A program made the translations under genes and the position numbers. Below the pieces are notes generated by a model. The model had not been told where the DNA came from. It was given only the letters and a program-made list of their open reading frames with translations, and did no database searches. A stretch of DNA of 64,000 nt from Tubulanus polymorphus (Eukaryota; Nemertea; Palaeonemertea; Tubulaniformes; Tubulanidae): positions 16,028,001-16,092,000 of the forward strand of contig NC_134025.1 in NCBI RefSeq assembly GCF_964204645.1. The letters are read 5' to 3'. Every line of letters begins with the position of its first letter. The first letter of the stretch is position 1. Below, in pieces: positions 33,493 through 43,560 of the stretch.

Positions 33493-34514
33493 TTTAATAC
33501 AGTGGAAAGAACCGATATCACGATTGATAAAACACTATATCCGTCTGAAGCGATGTAGAGAGAATCCCACAATGATAACGAAAAAGTCCAAAAATGTTAG
33601 TAGTTTATTCAACGTTTCGTCTATGTCCTAATAGTCATCTTCAGAAATAATGAATAATACAGAAATTATGAGAGATATATACAATCCAGAGACAAAGAGA
33701 CTAATTCAAGTAATCAGAGATGATACTAACTAAAGGAAAATTAACGTAGAAACAGTTACACGCTAAAACAGATTAAAGAGAAGCAGTTAAGAGACAAACT
33801 AGGGGACACTTAAATTTAAGACAATTGTGAATACAAGTTGATCGACTAAAATTGATGAGGGGAAATCAGGTGTTGAGTTTAACCAGTTTACAGAGGAATT
33901 TTTATATAAGTTTATTGTGGGATGAAAAACCGATATTCGGAAACAACTGAATTATTACGGAGATTCCCGATCTCGCTGGTTATCGCTTATCGGCGCGTTA
34001 CGTAACAAAGCGCTCGCCGACGAACCGTTATCGGCTTTAGGGCAATTACAACGCACATTCGACAAGAGCTGCACAATAGCGTCCGTATTCCATCTCATCA
34101 CACTTCCCTGTTCCAACTAATTCCACAAACTGTTGTTGCGCAATAAACTGCAAAATTTAATTGGTTCTGCCAATACTTCATATTAGATTTTAATAAACAT
34201 TGTTTTGCTTCTTTGAATTTTTTAAAATTAATTAAGTATACATGAAATATATTCTCCATCTTTACATCAAAATTATTAGTTTCAGTAATATAAATATCAA
34301 AATTAATTAATGAATTTAAAACTAAATCTTTATATGTAATATTATTATTAAAATCTATTGCTGGAATATTATATTTAATTGATTTATTAAAATGGAAAGC
34401 TTTTGGAAAACTATCTACCAATTATATAATAAAAAAATTGATAATTAATTCATTCTTTTAAGAATTTATCTTGTTCTTCAATTGTTATATTACCATTTAA
34501 ACTAATCATATAAT

Positions 34515-34802
34515 CTAAAGTATTTTTAATTTATTAATTTCTTTGATATTAGATTTAATTTTTTCTTTAATAATTTTTACATTCAATTTTGAGCTAATAT
34601 CAGTTAATACACTTGAACTTAAACCTAGCACACCAATTGATACAGCTAAAGGTGTTAATGGTGAGAATATTGCTAAAAATGTAATCACTGTACTAATTGT
34701 AACTGAACCACTTATAATAAAATAATATATAATTTTAGATTTTAAATATTTTTTCTTTTTTATCTTTAAGTCACTTTCAAATTCTAATATTTGTTTCCTC
34801 AA
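34515..34802 (-). CDS. Membrane protein of virus-like cluster
   Basis: A 95-residue frame with a basic N-terminal helix (FESDLKIKKKKYLKSK), then a long hydrophobic region (YYFIISGSVTISTVITFLAI and LAVSIGVLGLSSSVL) consistent with two closely spaced membrane spans, and a basic Lys/Ile-rich tail. No ATG opens it (TTG at 34802), so the start is probably lost to decay. No family is recognised. Confidence 0.4.
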   Translation of the reverse strand: MRKQILEFESDLKIKKKKYLKSKIIYYFIISGSVTISTVITFLAIFSPLTPLAVSIGVLGLSSSVLTDISSKLNVKIIKEKIKSNIKEINKLKIL

Positions 34803-34892
34803 ATAAAATTATAATTCTAATTTTTTTTATATCATGAATAATATCTATATTATCAACTTTATCATCCATTTATTTAACAAAAAAATATATAT

Positions 34893-35312
34893 TTAATTTG
34901 TAAATTTATCCGCCACAAATATAACAATAACAGTTCCACCTAAAATCCAAATTATTTCATATCTCTTCCGTTCATTACTTGGTGTATACTTATCCGATAT
35001 TGTAGGTTTATATAGATGTAATTTTTCTTTATTTGTTACTGCGTTATATAAACTCATAGCATCATCGACTGATTGAAAATCACTATGTGAAATTTCCTGG
35101 TTATATAATTCTTTATTACCATATAATTTTGTCTTTTTTTCTCTATATTCTTCCTCAGCTTTATTATATTTTTCTAATGCTAAGTTATGTCTTTTTTGTT
35201 CTGATAATGATCCATTTTTATCAATATGCTTAAATAAACATCCACCACCTGTAAATGCTAAAGTGTTAACAATTGCTGATCCTATTATAGTTATAATTGC
35301 AGGAATTGTCAA
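34893..35312 (-). CDS. Two-span membrane protein of virus-like cluster
   Basis: The frame contains an N-terminal hydrophobic segment (AIITIIGSAIVNTLAFTGGG), a long charged central helix rich in Lys and Glu (LALEKYNKAEEEYREKKTKL), a conserved-looking SDKYTPSNERKRYE segment and a C-terminal span (IIWILGGTVIVIFVADKF). Two terminal spans around a soluble coiled coil suggest a protein anchored at both ends. It continues from the preceding gene without a clear ATG (the frame opens with TTG at 35312). Confidence 0.45.
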   Translation of the reverse strand: MTIPAIITIIGSAIVNTLAFTGGGCLFKHIDKNGSLSEQKRHNLALEKYNKAEEEYREKKTKLYGNKELYNQEISHSDFQSVDDAMSLYNAVTNKEKLHLYKPTISDKYTPSNERKRYEIIWILGGTVIVIFVADKFTN

Positions 35313-35545
35313 TAGGAGTAATATATTTTGTTTTTCGAAATAATCAATAGTTAAATTAGGTAAAGTAACTGCTAATGTTAATTACAAAATACCATTTATA
35401 TCAAATCTATCAACATTAATATTTCCCATTTTGAATACTTTCTTCAATAATATTGAATCACCAACTGTTCCCACTGATAGTAATGCTCCATTATATAAAC
35501 CAGTTATTATCCACTTATTATCACTATTTATTTATAAATAAATTG
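35313..35545 (-). pseudogene. Fragment of virus-like gene
   Basis: The minus-strand frame contains KWIITGLYNGALLSVGTVGD and LKKVFKMGNINVDRFDI, then a TAA (35392-35394) beyond which the frame continues in a coding-like way to the next gene. The N-terminal part is truncated at about 35545, where base composition returns to normal. No function is recognised. Confidence 0.4.
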
Positions 35546-35820
35546 CCCATGGGCAAAGAGTGGTTTACCTTGAAAGCTAGAGGTTGTTTGGAGTAAGGGC
35601 ATTGCTTGAAAAATCTTTTTAATTCGTGACTTCAAAGTTCCACAAGTTTATATTGTATTTTATCTTTCTTAAAGAATTATTTTGTGGTCAAATAAGACCA
35701 AAGATATACATTTGTTTGCGGTCCACTTCCAAAATTTTGTAGGGTACAGGTAGGCGCGGCAGGGAAACTATTTTATATTTAAAAAAAAATATGTTTCACA
35801 ATATGAAAAAATATTCAAAT
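35546..35820. other. Gene-free stretch
   Basis: Nothing recognised between the AT-rich cluster and the next MITE. Confidence 0.4.
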
Positions 35821-36368
35821 AAGGCCATCCCAAAATAATTGTCTGTTAGCCGCAACACCGACTCAACTTTTCAGGATGAGTCGGTAGGTAGGTAGAAATT
35901 TATTTTTGCAAAATTTTTGGGCAAAAAAAAACAAATTTTTCCCCTTTGGGCTTTTTTACATGGAAACAATATCGCAAAAAAATCATCTATGTTGCGCACG
36001 GGAAATTTGTCTAATAGCGTAGATTTGAAGAATTATTCTGAAATTATAACTTCGTCCAGAGCGTCATCTCAGTGTTAAAAATGAAACAGTACATTGAATA
36101 TGTGCGAGCTTTTACGTTACCAGCTTTAATATAGTCACTATTAGAATGAATGGCAGCTTATTGGAACACTGCCAGTTTTCTGGAAACTTAAACTAGACCA
36201 CATGTCAAGGCATGTTTTCACACGATGCACACTAGAATTTAAACATACGTAGCTCATAGTCGGTCGGCCGTTTTTATCAAAAATATAATTTATTTCAATG
36301 AATCCCAGAGTCGGGTTGGTCGGGTTGGTCGGGTTACGGCAAACAGACCATTATTTTGGGATGGCCTT
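35821..36368. mobile_element. MITE with AAGGCCATCCC ends
   Basis: The ends read inward AAGGCCATCCCAAAATAAT and continue similarly (left GTCTGTTAGCCGCAAC, right GTCTGTTTGCCGTAAC), about 42 bp with several mismatches. AAAT flanks both sides (35817-35820 and 36369-36372). The 548-bp body is non-coding, with GTAGGTAGGTAG near the left and GGTCGGGTTGGTCGGGTTGG near the right. Confidence 0.85.
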
Positions 36369-36392
36369 AAATTCATATGATTTCACATATCA

Positions 36393-36908
36393 CAGGGATG
36401 AAAACAGGAGGTATTGAAATCCGCGGAAATTTTGAAACATTATGAATTTACCTTTACACTATATAACCTACTGGAAAACATTTAATAATTCACTGACGAT
36501 ATATTATTCCTAATTGAAAAGCGATCGCCGTACGGAACGCAGTGGCGCTAGCAATCCGTACTGAGGCACGATATGTTAAGGCAAGCGAACACAGTGGCGC
36601 TAGCAGTCGGTACTCGGGAATTCTTATTTCAACGCCGGCGCAGTCCATTGCTAATAGGATAAAGATTCTCATAGTTTTCACGTTATATTATTGATTTTTT
36701 TACATACACAATCTGATCGTACATCGTAGCGATATAAAAATAGAATGCTTTTACGGTTCGGTTCGGTAGGCCTATGTAATCGCTACCGATGTCCACCACC
36801 CCCCCCCCCCCCCCCCATTTCTCAACGGATTTGCACTGATCTCAAGAATGATAAAAATGGGCCCTTGTCCGCGGAAATCCGCGGATACGCGGAAGATTTT
36901 CATCCCTG
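36393..36908. mobile_element. hAT-like MITE, 6-bp target duplication
   Basis: The ends read inward CAGGGATGAAAA. ATATCA flanks both sides (36387-36392 and 36909-36914). Each end carries a nearby ATCCGCGGAAAT-type motif (36418 and inverse near 36872). An 18-base C run lies at 36799-36816. There is no transposase. Confidence 0.85.
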
Positions 36909-36914
36909 ATATCA

Positions 36915-37604
36915 GAGGGTGGCTGAATATTGGGTTTTGGAAACCTCTTCCAATGTTGGCCACGGAAGCTAAAATACCGGTACAGAAGAAATCAGCAAAT
37001 AGATCGTTTTAATTCCTGGAATTTACAACTACAATATTCAGACCTCGACAGACCTTACAGTTTGCCGCTTAGTATTTTCAGGTCACAAGAAATTACAATT
37101 TATTACAAATTCGATCGAACAGAAAACACAGCGCTCATCTTCTGCTACGATTATTCAGCCTATTTTCATGTCAAACGTGCACGCGTTACAGCATCACCCT
37201 TAGTAGTTTACTGTACGAGCTTGTGTGTGTGTCGTGTAGCACTCCGCGCGCATGTGGAGGCCTCGTGTAAGTGAATACTCGCTTACACCTCAATGTCAAT
37301 CAAAACAATCACCAGGTATTAAAATGAAAAAATTCCTATGGCAGATGAGTGAAATGATTACATCCTCACCAGCAATGAGCATTTGAAATCGGCATGTATT
37401 CGGCACCTAGTACAATGAAACGTACGCCATTCTATGGCTTTCCCATAATTATTTTAGTAGCGCCGGAATTCCCCGTATATCCCCAAAACAGCCAATCCCA
37501 TTCGCTCGTAGAGACTACGCCCCCCAATCGAGGTCATTGCAATTTAATACGCGAGAGCTAAGAATTTTCCCGCCAAAAACAGTTTTTGTAGAATTTTTAC
37601 TCAG
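36915..37604. other. Gene-free stretch
   Basis: No gene is supported. About 37420-37590 is relatively CpG-rich and could be a promoter-like region for the small frame that follows. Confidence 0.35.
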
Positions 37605-37610
37605 TTGATC

Positions 37611-37757
37611 ATGTCATCGACGGAGGTTCACCATGTAATCAATCGCATCGATTATACGTCGTTGAAGCTGAGAACCAATGAAACAAATGCTCACATAAAA
37701 AAACGTACCGCGATTTTATATGAATTGGCTCGATGCCAACATCATATCGCTGACAAA
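37611..37757 (+). CDS. Possible first exon, unknown protein
   Basis: An ATG at 37611 opens MSSTEVHHVINRIDYTSLKL and runs about 49 codons to an AAAG/GTAAAC donor near 37757. The content is charged and helix-prone, and the upstream region is CpG-rich. No downstream exon was found before the LINE tail at 37915, so this may be an orphan exon or chance. Confidence 0.25.
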
Positions 37758-38218
37758 GGTAAACCAAAAAATCACCTTCTTCAAAATATTTAGTTATCTT
37801 AGTTATAATTATTTCAACATTTATAATATTATTAGTTTCATTTTTATATATTTCAGTTATTATTCTTTTAATCGATGATAAAATCTTGATCTAATTCATA
37901 AAATCTTAAAGAATTTCTAATAGTATAGTATTGTATAGTATAGTATAGTAGTACTTATTTATCATTTGGTTGTTACATTATTACATGATTGATATTATAT
38001 AATATACAGTGAAAAAATGTAACAAGAAAATGTGGACTACACAGAGAGATCACAAGGATCTATCAGAGCTGTGCCACCCCAAAAGAAAAACATTAACATT
38101 CATACAAATTCACTCTTACACATGCACACTACAAGCACCACACGTATACACACATGCACACTGCATCAGTAAATGCATTCAAACATAGAAATACAACATG
38201 GTAGTTCAAAATACATAA

Positions 38219-38500
38219 TCACGATACTAAATATTTACGTTGAAATACAGATAAACTAGTAGAATTACGAATCCGTTTAGGGTTAGTATTCCAGAGAAGA
38301 GGTCCAGAAATCTTTACTGTGAATTGTCTAGAATTAGTTCTATAATTTGGCGGTCGTAAATTATCCATCGTCTGGGTGTTGCGATTGTGAATGTGATGAC
38401 CGAGTTGCCAGTAATTGGAGAAAACTGTAGGAAGTTTTGCATATACGAAGTTATAAACAAAGATAGCTTGTTGTAATTTGTTGGAACTAGCAGTAACCGG
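38219..38500 (-). pseudogene. LINE ORF2 C-terminal tail
   Basis: This segment reads IFVYNFVYAKLPTVFSNYW, HNRNTQTMDNLRPPNYRT and NSRQFTVKISGPLLWN, then a KRIRNSTSLSVFQRKYL end. It is the typical C-terminal region after the thumb in CR1/Jockey-like reverse transcriptases (…NYFTL…HNY.TR…R.…G..LWN…). It follows the ORF1 esterase end with only about 15-20 residues between, so the catalytic portion is deleted. Confidence 0.8.
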
Positions 38501-40633
38501 TGTGAATGGAGGTTCTTCGGCTGCGGATAAGTTACTGGCCTTATTAGCATTGGTAAACTGTTGCACTAATGCCGATTTTCCTTGATCATTCAAATGTATA
38601 CCGCTTTTATCACTCATCAAATAATAGCGATCGCGGACACCGCCGGAAGGTTGTAGAATAACATCATTATCAATGAATACATATTTTTGTTTATCACATA
38701 GTTTATTGCAGTATGTGTTAACCGTACTTGGCCCGTACCTGGTTACAGCCCCCGGAGTGCCTTTTTAGGGATGATGCTTGATACGTAGACGCAGGCATTT
38801 TCAAACTGATCCTTAACTTTCGATAAAGCTGAAGGTAGAGTCTGTTCACAACGAGTTGACGTGCGGCTTTTTCTCCACATCAAAGAGCAGCTACTGCTGT
38901 GAGCTGTCAGATAGCTGCTACACAAATGATCCATCACAGATGTGCTGACCCACTGCAGCCCAGCGTCCACCAAGAGTGCATAACTACACACACACATAAC
39001 TTGCATCTCCAACCACTCGGTTCTTTAATATTACACAAGTCAGTTTAAAATGCAAATGATTTGGTTGACGAATTCATTATAAATACCAGCGATGATTCTT
39101 CGTCTGAATCAGATTCAAACTATATAATATGGATGCATCCGCAAAAGAGAGTGACTGGATAGATTGGAGTTCAATCTGTGCCATCTTATTATCTAGATAT
39201 AATATAGTGCCATTTCTCTATGAGTGAAAACCACGAAAATATCAGTTGTCTAAATGCCTAGAGCTCTGTGAAAATATGTTACAAAAATATGTGACTTGAC
39301 ATGTGTTAAACCCAGATATATCTTCTTTCGTTGAATATTCTGTGAAATGAGCAAAATCCTCGAAAAATCCTCTCCTTTCTAACAACTGCAACTATTTTAT
39401 CTGGATCACTGCCAGGCCTTGCCATCCATCAACTCTACGTCAACATTCAATAAGAGTGTATAAAACAACAAGATAAACTTAAATTCTTCTATATTCCTAA
39501 GACTGCATGTCTTGTGAAATCTTGCTAGTTATTCACTCTTGCTGAATTTGTGTACAAAACCATAGCAACAAGCCACTTAACTGGCTCAGCATGCACCCCT
39601 GCAACACAGTTCACTACTGTAAACTGATACCCCTGTGGTCAAAAAGCCGCACGTCAACTCGTTATGAATAGACTTTATATCTATTTTGACTGTATCACAG
39701 TCAGTTCGGTGCCGGTTTACGTCATTTGTGCCTAAGTGCACAATGACGTCAGATATCAGTGATTTCTCGTTTCTTTTCAAGCAGTTTATCAATATTTTCC
39801 GCCGTAGCACCTGGCTGTTGGACTACGCGGGCGTCTGGAAATACTAGGTTGCGAGCATTCGAAACACCGAGAACTATAATTTTGTTGTCGGGAAAGCTAT
39901 TCCCGATTGAGGTAGTTTCTGATTCCGAATCCACGCTATGGCTGATCATTGCTCGGCTGGTTTAGTTTAGGACAATTCCGTTGGACGTGACCGGGAGAGT
40001 GACACTCAGGCGTTCCGGTCTATTGACTCTCAGTGAACTGTCAGCTGATTTATGATCATTCTGTAAACACAACTGACATATCCCATCGCAGTATATTCTA
40101 ACATTGAAATTCCCAATTTTCGTAAAATATGGGATTGGTTGTTTTATGCTGGAAAGCTGTAGAAATCGTGTGCCAGTATATAAATTGGTGCCTTTGATAA
40201 TAGTTTTCTTGATCAAGTTGCTTACATAATCCCCAAATTTAGAAATAAACAAGGCAATTATGTGATCGCCCATTTCAATTGGCGTGTCTACTACTTTAAT
40301 GTTATACAGCTGTTTATCAACATCAGACAGTTTCACGAAATTTCCATCGATATCTAGGTAATCTTTTACCAATTTATCTCAAGTTTCCGAGTCCACAGTT
40401 GTGATAATACAGTCAGAATTTTTGATCTGAATTGACATAATTTTACTTACATCTATTTTTTTTATAATGGCGTTAATAACATCCAAATGCGAAAGTTTGC
40501 CACTTGAAAACTGGCTCAAGTGGAATTTAACAGATTTTTCGCGATTTAACATTTTGATCTGGCTGATAATAAACACACGAATACGTAAGATGCTTTTCAG
40601 AAACCGGAGCTCGAAATCAATATGTCGATACAC
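38500..40633 (-). pseudogene. LINE ORF1: zinc knuckle plus SGNH esterase, broken
   Basis: From 40633 downward: an RRM-like N-terminal part (REKSVKFHLSQFSSGKLSHL, KIMSIQIKNSDCIITTV), a segment with IGNFNVRIYCDGICQL and a knuckle CQLCLQNDHKSADS whose last Cys is Ser, then an SGNH hydrolase-like domain with IIVLGVSNARNL (block I), VIVHLGTNDVN (block III, near 39720-39738) and, beyond the foldback insertion, VYVSSIIPKK and DKSGIHLND (block V, near 38585-38613). Such esterase-bearing ORF1 proteins occur in CR1-type LINEs. Frames change several times and a 814-bp insertion separates blocks III and V, so the copy is dead. Confidence 0.7.
38850..39663. mobile_element. Foldback element inserted in LINE ORF1
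   Basis: The ends are a perfect inverted repeat beginning AACGAGTTGACGTGCGGC and continuing TTTTT (38850-38872 and 39641-39663). The 814-bp interior is unrelated to the LINE and non-coding. The esterase reading resumes on the other side. No target duplication is evident. Confidence 0.7.
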
Positions 40634-40639
40634 AATCTG

Positions 40640-42060
40640 CCATGTTGAATAATTAAATCAGTAACCTTTTCTACATTATAAGTTTCTTTATTCATTGTTG
40701 TTTCATAATCAAATGTTGTTTCATTAAAAAATGCAATATTTCTAATATGTGTTATTACATCATTAATATCAAATTTCATTTCTTTCTCATGTTTAAAGGC
40801 CAAGGAGTATGGATGCTAGTTAACCGAGTGGCAAACACTTGAGATCGGCCGTCCCACTAACTACAGTGTCTTGTTTATTATGTTTAGAGTGAGCAAGGAT
40901 GGCTCACAACATTAACTGCAGGTCACACACAGTTAAATTTGACATATTCGTACAAGTTTTCATAACAAGTTCCAAACTAATTTTAACTAATCTAGTTATA
41001 GTGGGAATGAAAATCTGATGCTAGTGATAATTTTTTGTAGAGATAGGGCCAAGATTAAAGATTTAAGAGACATTAAAACATTCTTTTGAAAATCATTTAT
41101 TTTTATCCGATTTCGATGAAATTTGGACACAACATTGATGGTAGATAGCTAAAAAAGTGTACGAAATTTCAGACTGATCCATTGACCATAGACAAAGTTT
41201 TGATGTTGCCAAATTTTGGTACTATGAATGAGGCTATGTTTTGTTTATGTATACTGATGACTATAGGCATCATATTACTGTTACTGTGCTCTGTGAGCTA
41301 CACTAATTCACTGGATAACTCCTCCCTCTATGTCATTCAAAGATTCAAATTTAGAAGGAAATGCCAGTTAAAAAGCTTTATTTCTCGAAGAGGAGGGCCT
41401 AAAACACATACATTTTTGACTGCAGAAATGAATATATTACACATTAATACATATGTCTGACAAAAAGGAGGATCCAAAACGGATAACTGACAGAGAAAAT
41501 AGGAGAATTCCAGTTTCAACCGTTGGAGCTCTCCACTGCACTATGGCTTCATGGGTACTGCCATCTTTGACATTGATTGGGCTTTTATACTGCTCCTCGG
41601 CCTTTAAATTCAAATCCAAAACATATACTCGGTCCTACTGTTATATTCATATTCATAGATTAAAAAAAATTACTCTTTACATCTTATAACTAGTTCATAT
41701 ATTACAGGAAAATTATTTAAATCAATTAAATAACCATTATGATTTCTTACTTCTAATTTAAAATTATTTAATTGTACAAGGTTTAAATACAAGGTTTAAA
41801 ATCACATTCAGCTAAATTATAATTTATTTGTGTTCCAAATTGTTTAACATTTTCTAATGGTAAAATATTTAATATACTAGAATTATAAATTGTTTCTTTA
41901 GTTGCTTCGAATGTTTTTGTTGGGTGAATTAAATTGCAAACAGTTTAGCTAAAGGTTTTTTTACTAGAAATCTTTGTTGTTCATTACCTACTTTTATTCT
42001 TATTTTATTCGAACTATCACTTTTAATAAATTTAATTTAAAATTTACTAAATGCACTTAC
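40640..42060 (-). mobile_element. Second patch of AT-rich virus-like debris
   Basis: Two AT-rich minus-strand segments, 40640-40800 (MKFDINDVITHIRNI, TFDYETTMNKETYNVEK) and 41690-42060 (KSDSSNKIRIKVGNEQQRF, IHPTKTFEATKETIYNS, then after a frame break an NNFKLEVRNHNGYLIDL-type segment), match the 30402-35545 cluster in composition and strand. Ordinary-composition DNA (40801-41690) separates them. The same element family is likely but not proved. A small direct repeat (TTTAAACCTTGTA) marks the frame break. Confidence 0.4.
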
Positions 42061-42147
42061 TAGATTAGACCCTCACCTACCAGTGTCTGAAAATGCACTC
42101 TAACATTTTTAATTCAACCTAAATTGATAACTATTACAAACTAGAAT

Positions 42148-42189
42148 GGTACTTGAAACTAATAGGAATATATATTAGTTTCAAGTACC
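42148..42189. repeat. Perfect hairpin
   Basis: GGTACTTGAAACTAAT and its exact inverse ATTAGTTTCAAGTACC flank a 10-base spacer. Confidence 0.95.
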
Positions 42190-43403
42190 AAAGTAAGAAA
42201 GCCAACAAACCTCATAAACTGTACAAATATTTTTCAGACAAATGGGTTCGGCTTTTTACCAATGTAATAATACATTTAATACATTTGCAACAAGAAACTT
42301 CAATCACGGAATACTTGACTTTGGCATTCTTTTGAGATACCTAGTTGTTGTACAAGTAATAGGCATACATAGGTCTGTATTATGACGTATTTATGCATAA
42401 AGGGACTTCAAAAATTTCCATTTTGAATTTACTGCTGAAATGATATTGTTGTCCATGTGAATCGAGCAAAAATAATCACTGTGAGGTGCTGCTACCTGTT
42501 GGCACATGAATGAACTAAGTTAAATGTACTAAATTTGCTACAATGGTAAATAGAGGATGTTATCATCTTCTTCCTCATTTTTGAGCCCCCCAGATTGGTA
42601 TAGCAAATTAGCTACGTGGGTCAATAGAGGGTTTTAACGGATGAGTTGGTCCAAGTGTTTGGCAGTACATAGTGCTGGTAAAATACCTCCCTTTTTCAGT
42701 AATATATCCATCAGACTTTTAGCTAAGACTAATCACAAATGTTAGATTTAAAGGGAATAAACATTTGTACTTACCCTAGAACTTTGTAATACTGTCCCTA
42801 GGAATCTTCTGGCGCCATTCTTGAATCGCTGAAAGCAAAGTTTAAAAATTTGATAAAATCCTGCAATATTTCATAAAACAACTGACAAACTTCATATCAC
42901 GTTTATGACATTAATGTCCCATCCAAATGAGCATATGTCCTGTCAACTCGGTCTAACCATTAATGGATCAACTAAATTAACTCTTTTTTCTGCCTATAGA
43001 CTTTATTTGTATTCATTCATTTCAATTGACAGACTTCAGGTCTACTTTACAATGATTTCAAAGCTGTGACGAATAATGTGACGGTACAGCAAAACATTCG
43101 ACAGCCATAAAATATATTACACCCTAGCTGGTCTAGATTGATGACTGAGCACAAGGGAATTTATATTCTTTTTTACCTAATAAATATCTTCGATAAACAT
43201 AATCATTCGATAAACATAATTAATATGTCTATTCTAGATATTGTGTATATTCTTGCCTCATCGTATATTCAGTCACAGAACTACACGATTCTCCATATGC
43301 AGTAGAACTCGCTTAATTTGGATGAGGTAATTCGTGTTTTATTTTAAAGTTTACGAATTTAATAATCCCGATGAATTTTCCCTTTATACGGTTTCAAATT
43401 TCC

Positions 43404-43560
43404 TAAATTAGGGTTTTCTGTATCTTCACAGATTTATCTCCTATTGAGATACACGTGATTATTAGGGCTTTTTGTTTCTTCACAGAAAACCCTATTGATA
43501 TTTGCATGATTATTAGGGTTTTCTGTTACATCACAAAAAACCCTATTGATATTCTCGTGT
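43404..43560. repeat. Tandem AGGGTTTTCTG hairpin units
   Basis: Three units carry TTAGGGTTTTCTG (one with GGGCTTTTTG) followed by CAGAAAACCCTATTGATAT or a decayed form, spacing about 55 bp. A single related unit lies at 57086-57150 with a TTATTATTATTATT tail. Confidence 0.7.

Larger units (their letters stand above)
31954..34110. mobile_element. DNA transposon with 32-bp TIRs, 7-bp TSD
   Basis: Both ends read inward CAGGGAAGTGTGATGAGATG and continue identically GAATACGGACGCT, about 32 bp with no mismatch. TTCCAAC flanks each side (31947-31953 and 34111-34117). At 2157 bp it carries a plus-strand frame with paired CX2C motifs (32658-32990) and a minus-strand spliced-looking gene start (33492 downward), but no recognisable catalytic transposase. 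CAGGG ends occur in hAT and P-type elements; a 7-bp duplication fits neither classic hAT (8 bp) nor most others cleanly, so the superfamily stays open. Confidence 0.92.
31847..34421 (-). pseudogene. Virus-like gene split by DNA transposon
   Basis: The upstream half lies at 34118-34421 (ending in NQLNFAVYCATTVCGISW) and the downstream half at 31847-31953, reaching a TAA at 31847-31849. The two halves are in register across the target site once the 2157-bp transposon and one copy of its 7-bp duplication are discounted, which supports the element boundaries. No ATG is visible at the upstream end (the frame opens with TTG), so the N-terminus is missing or shifted. The function is unknown. The protein is basic and aromatic-rich, without membrane spans. 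Confidence 0.55.
30402..35545 (-). mobile_element. AT-rich virus-like gene cluster, decayed
   Basis: All recognisable frames lie on the minus strand, are closely packed, and differ sharply from the flanks in base use (long A/T runs, codons ending in A or T). At least six small genes can be traced, three or four with membrane-spanning segments. All are broken by frameshifts or an insertion. Compact spacing, one coding strand and small membrane proteins suit a virus-like or Polinton-like DNA element captured in an animal genome. I see no DNA polymerase, integrase, packaging ATPase or clear capsid gene, so the class is inference. I recall related uncharacterised proteins in cnidarian genomes, unverified. 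A DNA transposon (31954-34110) interrupts it. Confidence 0.5.
37915..40640 (-). mobile_element. LINE, internally deleted, with foldback insertion
   Basis: Reading on the minus strand: ORF1 (about 40633 down to 38530), then immediately the last ~90 residues of ORF2, a 3' UTR, and a TATAC-type microsatellite tail at about 37920-37952. The endonuclease and reverse transcriptase catalytic regions are absent. A microsatellite 3' tail and an ORF1 esterase are features of CR1/L2-type LINEs. A foldback element splits ORF1 at 38850-39663. Confidence 0.75.
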
